Assembly (NCBI RefSeq): GCF_026745355.1
Contig: NC_079202.1
Span: forward strand, 6,815,129-6,879,128
Source of the DNA: Beta vulgaris subsp. vulgaris
Lineage: Eukaryota > Streptophyta > Magnoliopsida > Caryophyllales > Amaranthaceae
DNA: 64,000 nt
Direction: 5' to 3'
Shown: one piece after another, positions 57,201-64,000 of the stretch
Position numbering within the stretch: position 1 is the stretch's first letter
Layout of the letters: each line of letters opens with the position of its first letter
Notes under the pieces: model-generated
Told to the model about the DNA's origin: nothing
What the model saw: only the letters and a program-made list of their open reading frames with translations
Database searches by the model: none
Made by a program: the position numbers and the translations under genes

Positions 57201-58754
57201 ACCAGTCATGAGAAGTTTGAAGGCTTTTAAGGTTGAGACGATTTTGGGTTTGGTTTTTATCTTCGAAAAGATACCTTACTTCCGTCTGGTTTACTAAGGG
57301 TTATTTCATGGTTAAGATAATTTATGTCGGCTTTGTGTTTGGATAACCAATTCATACCTAATATAACATATAAGTCGGTTAATCAAACTGGACTAGGTCA
57401 ACGAGAAATTACATTGTTGATGAGGTTGAACAATTCTTATATAGGACATCGCATGAAATTGATTCACCGTTTGGAAGAGCAACAGACATAGCAAAGGATT
57501 GAGAACATGGTTTGACTTTCAAACTTTTAGCAAATGACGTGGAGACAAATGAATTGAAGCTCCAGAGTCAAAAAGAACATAAGCAGGTATAGAATTGACA
57601 GGAAAAGTACCAGTTATGACGGTATCATCGGCTTCTGCTTCTTCTCGTTGCATCATGAATACTCGTGCAGCTTGGGGAGGTCCACGTGGAGGATTACGGT
57701 TTGTAGTGCCACCATTTCCACGGTTCTGACCAGTTGGTTCATTTCTCCCATTGACTTGTCCTTGACGCCATTGAGGGCAATCTCGGACCATATGATCTTA
57801 CTTCCGCACTTGTAACATTCCCTTGTACCAAATCGACATTCCTTCTCAGTATGGTTCCACTTTCCACACTTAGAGCATTTTCGAGTTTGATTCTGATTTC
57901 CGAAATTTCCACCTCGATTTCCAGTTTCTTGCCTCTTGAATGACCCATTGTTGGGTTGGTTTTGAAAATTCTTCTTTCTTTTCCCGTTCTCAAAGATCTC
58001 TTTTCGAAGCTTGCTTTTTCTTTCAACATTGATAGCCCTATCATAGAGCTCTTGGAATGATGTACTCATGTGCGCTGCGAGTTTCTCCTGAAGGTCAAGA
58101 TTAAGGCCTTCTTCAAAGCGGTTCATCCTTTGTCGATCCGTCGATACTAAGTCAGGAGCAAATCGAGCAAGCTCGTTGAATATCACAGCATACTCTAACA
58201 CGGACATACTCCTTTGCTTGAGATGGATGAACTCAGATTCCAATTTGAGTTGCAGGCTTTGAGGGTAAAACTGATTTCTCATTACTCCCTTCAGATTTTC
58301 CCATCCGAAGCCGGGTTGACTTTGCATTTCCTTTGCAGTCTTCCACCAAAGGTCTGCTTGCCCTTTGAGATAGAATACCGCGAAATTCACCTTCCATTTT
58401 TCAGGGCATTGAGTGACGTCAAATAGTTTCTCCATATGATTAATCCACTCTTCGAACTCCGTAGGATCCGGCTTGCCATCATAGGTCGGTGGTTTGTGAG
58501 CAGAAAATCGCCTTAAACATGTTAGAGCACTCTTCTTGCTCTGATTTGGGCTTTTGTCGATTTCCTTGCAAGAGTTCCATCATTACAAGTCTTAATAAGT
58601 CTGTTCTGTTATCGTTAGCAACGTCTCCGGTGGCTTCTCCGAAAATGGGGTCACTTCGCAAAGCATCGAGCCTTAACCTCATTTCTTCCAGTGACACATC
58701 CGACACGTGATTTCCGTTTCCTCCTTCAGCGTGATCACTCTCACTTGTTGCCAT
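54290..58754 (-). pseudogene. Chromovirus gag-pol polyprotein, broken
   Basis: The start is at 58754 (MATSESDHAEGGNGNHV). A frameshift near 58511 follows, then the gag core (ADLWWKTAKE, FIHLKQRSMSVLEYAVIFNE, DRAINVERKSK) and zinc knuckle CSKCGKWNHTEKEC (about 57870), with a second CYKCG truncated by a shift. The protease motif is VLFDSGASIHL (about 57550). Reverse transcriptase is heavily broken, but [16 protein letters not shown] and FIDDILVFS are clear, with the catalytic codons at 56576-56584. RNase H follows ([28 protein letters not shown]). Integrase has [40 protein letters not shown] and LVEFSYNNSHQASIGMAPYE. A C-terminal chromodomain remnant (VLWANHSSSEATWEVED, about 54300-54400) supports the chromovirus branch. 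Many frameshifts leave no functional product. Confidence 0.9.
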
Positions 58755-59078
58755 TTTCTATCACATTGAACGTTTCACATTCATATTACTTTTACCGTAA
58801 TTAAGGCATAGAGCATTCAAAAGCAAAGAAAATTATCCCATTCCCGTTCCTACGCTCACGCTCATGGTTATTCCAATTTTCTTATTCATTAACTTATGAA
58901 ACTTAAATTTTCATTTATTTTTCCTTAATTATTTTACGTAACTCAACTATTTCTATCATATGATTAATAATATTATCGTCGTTTATTATTTATTACGCCA
59001 TTTCACCTAAACCATTTTAATATTAACATTAATTTATGTAAAACCATTGCGGTTCTACTTAAGGTTTCAGAAACCTTC

Positions 59079-59091
59079 GGCTCTGATACCA
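59079..59091 (-). promoter_or_regulatory. Chromovirus primer-binding site, initiator-Met tRNA
   Basis: On the minus strand TGGTATCAGAGCC lies three bases after the 5' LTR. Confidence 0.93.
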
Positions 59092-59094
59092 CTC

Positions 59095-61487
59095 TGTAAC
59101 GCCCCGACCTCTAAACATCATTTTTAAGTTAATTAATCAATTATTGGAGCGGAACTTAGATGGTCGGTGCACTACTGCCGTATTTTCCGTTCGAGAAAAT
59201 ACAAGGCAAACATTCGTTCATATGACGCTAAACATATTATAATTATTAAAATAAGCATCTTAACATATTAATATAAATATATAAGCATAGATGATTACGT
59301 AGTTATAGTTAAACTAAGTTCGTGTTCTAGTGATCATAGATTTAGATTACATAATCAATATAGTTTTCATAATGTAAAGTAGTTGGCCATCCTCACTTCT
59401 ACGCCATCCCGTCATCTTCATAGTACCTAAAACCAAAAGCAACATCGTGAGCCGAAGCTCAGTAACATACTACCCTAACAACGTAAATTCATTTCAATTC
59501 ATTTTATTTGCAAACAGGGAGAAGAGAATATAGTAAAACGTATTTCAAATTCGTAATGAAATAATAGCAAAGTAAACAATTATAAATAGCATCGTGATAC
59601 TTCATACTTGAGCATCAATAAGTCATAAGATCATCATTTACGAAACTCATTCGAAAACAATTTAATCCCACAATCCATATAAGAATCACGTCGTAAAATG
59701 CTTAACATAATTGTAAACATCATTTCACAAATACATTTCGAAGGGGATCGTGGGTGTTAGCAATAGATGTTACCTCGGTTCCTGCGTAATAACTTGAAAG
59801 CCGGGGGAGGCTGTAATATCCTTTCCGTTTAATCTAACCATGAAATGACGCAACAAAATATAAATATTTGATTTATTTTAACACTTGTCCTTTAGCTATT
59901 ATTAATCCTTTTTATTATCGAAGATTGTTGTTGTCGCTACATATATTTATTATTTAAGCTTACGTTACTTCAGTTAATAGAATTATAATTAAACTCATCA
60001 TTTGTTTATACTACTAGGTATCTTATTCAATTTAATAAGTAAATTAGCTTCAACAAGTTTTATAATAATTTAAGTTATCGTAGCCCAACTAATCATAAAT
60101 TACTAATATTCATTTATTATTTCTAGATTACCAGAATAATTTGACAACGAGTGTTACACAACTATATTTATTTAGTTTATAGAACAATTCATCAACTCAA
60201 TTATGAAATATCTATTAAACTTAACAAACTAAGTATATGAATTTTATTAATTGGTTTAATTAAAACTAAAACCACACCTTAGGCCCATATTAATGAATTA
60301 CACTTGGGCTCAAACTACAAAAGAAACCAAAGATTTAAAACAGAAAACATGAAGAGGTTTCTTCATACCTCTCCTTAGTGAGCAGACCAAGAACAGGGGA
60401 GAAAAGAAGGGAGTGGAGCGGTGCACTGGAGCTCCGGCAGCAGCGGCACGGCAGCGTGGCTGGGGCGCGGGATTCCGGCGGTTCGTCGGAGCAAGATTTC
60501 GGCGTCTCTGTGCGTGAGTTCGTCGGCGCATGAGGAGAGAGAAAACACGAGAGAGAGATGGGGCGAGAGAGAGAAAAGAAGGCGAGCGAAGGTACAGGCG
60601 AGAGGAGAGAGAAGGCGACGGTGGTTAGGTGTGGTGGTGGCGCACAGGAGGCGCAGGAATGCGGCGGCGCCGCGGTGGGGCTGCGGTGGCTGACCCGAAA
60701 CAGAGGAGAATGAAAAAAAAAAAAAAACAGAAGCTTTGGGGGGAGTTTTGGGTGGCTTTTTCCGGCGAGGTTTAGTGGGTTTCCGGCGAAGACTCAAGTG
60801 GTTTGAGTGAATGGTTTGAGGAGATGAACATGGCTATTTATAGCCATAGTTGAGTTTCAATTTCTGCCCAAATGAATTGATGGAATTGAATTACCAAAAA
60901 TGGGTTATTGGGTGATTTTGGTTGAGAAATGAATTTTCTATGAATATGAGTTTGATTGATGAGCAAGGATAATCCATTTTAGAGTTAGAGTTCATGGGTG
61001 GGTTTGAGTATAAAAATCAGATTTTTAGGTGGATTTGAATTGAATTGAAGTTTCTAATTGCAATTGAGTTTGTTTATGTGAAAAAAATTCTGTCATGGGT
61101 CAAAATCCATTGTCGGGTTGTTTGGGAAGGAAAAAGGAAAAATGGGTTGAATGTTGATGAAAACAATTTCTACTGTTTTCTTTTCTTTTCTTTTTTTTCT
61201 TTTTCTTTTTTCCCTTTTTTTTTTATTTCAAATACTAACAAAGTTGTTCCAATATTATTGGATTAGTAGTCTATCTAATTTGTTAACTACTTTGTTTCCT
61301 TACTCTAATTTATTGTTAATGTTTAATCTAACATAACTTTATTATTATTTGTAACTTTAACGATTTAATTATCATTATGTGGTTATAGAGTAACAAAATT
61401 TCAATAATAACTTATGATTAAAGGAAAATTTTAACCACTAATTATTATTATTTAATTTAGGCGAGTTTAAATTTTCGGGATATTACA
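59095..61487 (-). repeat. Chromovirus 5' LTR, 2393 bp
   Basis: It is highly similar to 51369-54134 but lacks the 47-bp array and its flank. The gap lies near 59600, where GATACTTCATACTTGAGCAT joins sequences that are about 370 bp apart in the other LTR. A GC-rich island is at about 60380-60790. Confidence 0.92.
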
Positions 61488-61789
61488 AATATTCTTATGA
61501 AATTAATGAGGATATTAAAATATTATTTTTTTAATATATTGCTGCGATTTTTTCCAGAAATCGCAGCAATATATCTGGTCAAAAAGTCAAATTTTTTTCG
61601 TTGAAAGTATATTGCTGCGGTTTTTGGCCGAAACCGCAGCAATATCTTTATTTTATATTTTACTTTTTTTTAACGTAATATATTGCTGCATATGGGTAAA
61701 ACTGCAGCAATACCACCGCAGCAATAATCAATTATTCTACTAATGACTTATCATTACCTCCCTTCCCGCATTAAAAAGTAACATCCCCT

Positions 61790-62420
61790 TCCATTATTGG
61801 AACTTTTCCCATATTTTTTTCCTCTATACCCTTAGTGATAACCTTCTTAGACCGCCCAACCACAGTGGATAGCCCCAAATACTTCTCATGACTAGTCACA
61901 AATGAACGCCCAAATTTTCAGCTAAGCTCCTACGCGTATTATTCGAGACAACATCACTAAAAGAAAGACCAATTTTAATTTCTCAAGATTCACGTTTTGC
62001 CTCAAATCCAACTTGATCATAAGTAACCAAAATATCTTTTACCACCTCCGTTTTCATGTGCTAAGCAATAGAGAAGATTATGCAGTCATCAGCAAACAAA
62101 ACTTCAAGGGCCCCGACCAATCACTAATCTCATACCTTGAAGGCTACAATTTCCCCCAGCCTTCCTTAATAAGTTAGAGAAGACCTCCTCACATAGAATA
62201 AAAAAGGAGACAAAGGATCACCATGTCTAAATACAAGTTGGGTAAATTCCTAATAGGGGTTGCCATTGATGAGCGTAGAAAAAGAAACATACTGCACACA
62301 ATCCATGACCCTAGCACACCAAGCCTCATCCAATACAAATTTCAGCAACGTAGCTTCCAAAAAATCTTAAGCAATCTTGTAGAAGAAAATACGCAAAAAG
62401 TGACTGTTTGTAACACAAAT
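61790..62420 (-). pseudogene. LINE (L1-type) reverse transcriptase remnant
   Basis: On the minus strand, pieces read ATLLKFVLDEAWCARVMDCV, HGDPLSPFLFYV and LFADDCIIFS (catalytic FADD at 62085-62096), with VVKDILVTYDQVGFEAKRES after it. The GDPLSP and FADD motifs and their spacing identify a non-LTR reverse transcriptase. Stops and frameshifts are frequent. No endonuclease domain or poly-A tail is seen. Confidence 0.7.
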
Positions 62421-62515
62421 ATTGATAAAACGAAAAATCAATCTTCCCGTCGAACTGATGCAGTTTCAATTTTAGATTTGCATTATGTCACGTGTCAATA
62501 TCATTATACCATATA

Positions 62516-62774
62516 CTTCCTCCGTTTCTAAATAAGTACAACATTTTTGGTTTTCACGTTTCCCAATGTATAATTTTAACCATTAATATCTTCAATTATC
62601 AATAAGTAAAAATTATAAAAAGTTGATATTAAAAAAATTCACATCCAGACGAATCTAACAAGATCCCACATAACTATGTTTTTCCTAAAATGTAAATCAC
62701 CAATGCTAATTAAAGTTTAAACTGGAAATAGTAAACACTATGCAAATGTTGTACATATTTATAGACGGGGGAAG
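62516..62774. mobile_element. 259-bp Stowaway-like MITE
   Basis: Ends are CTTCCTCCGTTTCTAAATAA and its near complement, with TA on both sides. It shares AGACGAATCTAACAAGATCC (reverse complement) with the MITE at 15771. Confidence 0.8.
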
Positions 62775-63083
62775 TAATATTTGTAATAATTGTCGGAGAT
62801 ATTTTTCTAAATCACCTCTCCGGAGGCGAATTTAGCTTCTAAAGTGCCCAAGATATTTTTGTGTCGTTTATTTCGTGGCAAAAGTCCAAAAAGAAAAGAG
62901 AGAGAAAGGGCGGTTACAATGCATTGGCAAGTAATGGCAAACTACAGAGTAATACAGTCAATCCTAGCCCACTTAACCATTCACCATTGAAAAAGTTTGG
63001 TAACTGCGCAACGGAAAAAATCAGTACTACTACTATTTTAATACCACATTCGCCTGATATTTCCTCTTACTTCTCTTTTTCCC
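62775..63083. other. Upstream region of the thaumatin-like gene
   Basis: Nothing coding is seen. It should hold the distal promoter of the gene at 63234. Confidence 0.4.
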
Positions 63084-63090
63084 TATAAAT
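63084..63090 (+). promoter_or_regulatory. TATA box of the thaumatin-like gene
   Basis: CCCTATAAATACC lies about 150 bases before the ATG. Transcription would start about 30 bases on, giving a leader of roughly 120 bases with CT-rich sequence. Confidence 0.6.
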
Positions 63091-63233
63091 ACCACTTATC
63101 CATCCCACCTCCCAAATTCCCATTTTATCAACACTCCATTTTCACACCAAGAAGAAGAAGAGGTTGGGATTTTCCATTTTTCTGGCCTTCCTTAAAAAAT
63201 CAATCCCCCTCTTTCTTCTCCATTTTCTTAAGC

Positions 63234-64000
63234 ATGTCTCACTCTGTCGTCATTTTCTCTCTCCTCGCCCTTTCTCTCCTCCTCCAACTACTTCCAGGTA
63301 AACTTTGTTTCATATCCTCAATTTTTGAGAAAAATTACAAGTTTGATAAGTATCAAATGAATTTTATGTTAATACACTATACCGATTGTACATGTTTTTT
63401 ATAACTTGAAGTACACATTGTACGCAAAATCATCTAAATCTAGTTTTCCATTATTGCAGGAGATGCAACAACATTTACAATAACAAACAACTGCGACTAC
63501 ACTGTATGGCCTGGATTACTCTCTAACGCAGGAGTAGCACCACTCTCAACTACCGGATTCTCTCTCCAAAAGGGCGAATCAAAATCCATAAACCCACCCT
63601 CAAATTGGGCGGGTCGTTTCTGGGGTCGGACCTTCTGTTCCACCGACAAAACCGGTAAATTCTCCTGCTTAACCGGCGATTGTGGGTCAGGAAAAATCGA
63701 CTGTTCCGGCGCCGGAGCAATCCCACCGGCGACACTTGCCGAGTTCACACTCGACGGTTCAGGCGGGATGGATTTCTACGATGTTAGCCTTGTGGATGGG
63801 TACAATCTAGCTATGCTAGTGGCACCGCGCGGCGGGGGTGGACCTAACTGCTCGTTTACTGGTTGCGTGAGTGACTTAAACGGCGCGTGTCCGACGGAAT
63901 TGAAGGTGATGAGTGAGGAAGAAGAGAGTACAGTCGCGTGTAAAAGCGCGTGTGAGGCTTTTAATAGTCCGCAGTATTGTTGTAGTGGGGCTTATGGATC
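63234..64000 (+). CDS. Thaumatin-like protein (PR-5 family), 5' part
   Basis: Thaumatin-like proteins are secreted, disulfide-rich proteins of plant defence and stress, and many bind or cleave beta-1,3-glucan. Exon 1 is 63234-63297 and encodes most of a signal peptide (MSHSVVIFSLLALSLLLQLL). The donor is GGTAAAC and the acceptor TTATTGCAG (63459); the exons join in phase 1 to give PGDATTFTITNNCDYTVWPG. The family signature GxFxCxTGDCxxGxxxC is complete (GKFSCLTGDCGSGKIDC). Acidic-cleft residues of the REDDD set are visible: R in WGRTFC, E in LAEFTLDG, D in GGMDFYDVSLVDGYN. A Gly-rich loop (PRGGGGPNC) follows. The window ends at codon 202, so the C-terminal disulfide region is outside. An early intron splitting off the signal peptide is common in plant members. 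No defect was seen. Confidence 0.93.

Larger units (their letters stand above)
51369..61487 (-). mobile_element. Ty3/gypsy chromovirus (Tekay/Del-like), 10.1 kb
   Basis: LTRs at 51369-54134 (3' LTR) and 59095-61487 (5' LTR) start TGTAACGCCCCGACC and end TTTTCGGGATATTACA. The 5-bp duplication AATAT lies at 51364-51368 and 61488-61492. The internal region on the minus strand runs gag, protease, reverse transcriptase, RNase H, integrase and chromodomain. Reading frames are broken in many places. It sits inside the family 3 CACTA element, so it is the younger of the two. Confidence 0.93.
50200..61745. mobile_element. CACTA-like element, family 3, split by a chromovirus
   Basis: The left end CACTAGTAAAATAAATGCTT pairs with CATTAGTAGAATAATTGATT at the right (reverse complement). 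Subterminal arrays of ATTGCTGCGGTTT and AAACCGCAGCAAT, in both orientations, occur at 50218-50505 and 61535-61730, with a partial copy at 51331-51366. Without the gypsy insertion it would be about 1.4 kb. The interior at 50940-51300 is GC-rich with CGACGAACGGCCG words and a GTT repeat; no protein is recognised. The flanking trinucleotides differ by one base (ATT, ACT). Confidence 0.7.

Overview
This is a window of plant nuclear DNA, AT-rich and dominated by transposable elements. The evidence is intron-containing genes of plant families (serine palmitoyltransferase LCB1, a thaumatin-like protein), Ty1/copia and Ty3/gypsy LTR elements primed by initiator-Met tRNA, Athila-type elements, and CACTA, hAT, MULE, Stowaway-like and PIF/Harbinger-like DNA elements. 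A eudicot is likely. The exact lineage (Caryophyllales would fit) is a guess and cannot be settled from this sequence.

Layout. (1) 0.5-14.4 kb: two copies of a degraded Athila-type gag-like region in inverted orientation (arms about 2.2-10.05 kb and 11.45-14.44 kb) flank a remnant of Athila pol. Later insertions sit in the arms: a full-length copia element with its target duplication, a 621-bp MULE-type element, a 281-bp solo LTR, a Stowaway-like MITE and a 140-bp element. A 609-bp solo LTR lies just outside the left arm. (2) 15.3-15.5 kb: a lone terminal exon of an unrecognised gene. (3) 16.9-23.8 kb, minus strand: a complete 12-exon LCB1 gene, the best-supported host gene here. (4) 24.6-29 kb: a MULE PB1-like remnant, a hAT element with 8-bp target duplication, a second copy of the 361-bp MITE found inside the copia gag, and a 33-bp tandem repeat. 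(5) 29.7-30.7 kb: a probable two-exon gene of unknown function. (6) 32.0-34.8 kb: a solo chromovirus-type LTR with perfect target duplication; 34.9-36.2 kb: an Athila-type LTR. (7) 36.8-43.8 kb: a broken hAT transposase gene (TTF zinc finger/DUF4371 type) split by a 4.5-kb CACTA element that carries the first coding exon of a SEUSS-LIKE co-regulator gene. (8) 43.8-50 kb: Helitron-like ends, a second small CACTA family and microsatellites. (9) 50.2-61.7 kb: a third CACTA family split by a 10.1-kb Ty3/gypsy chromovirus on the minus strand. (10) 61.8-63 kb: LINE reverse-transcriptase remnant and a MITE. (11) 63.2 kb to the end: the 5' part of a thaumatin-like (PR-5) gene.

Only LCB1 (sphingolipid synthesis), the thaumatin-like gene and possibly the 29.7-kb gene look like working host genes. 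They do not form a pathway together. The rest is a nested record of transposition, and several insertions can be checked against the other arm of the inverted repeat, which acts as an empty-site control. The most notable item is the gene fragment carried inside the CACTA element.
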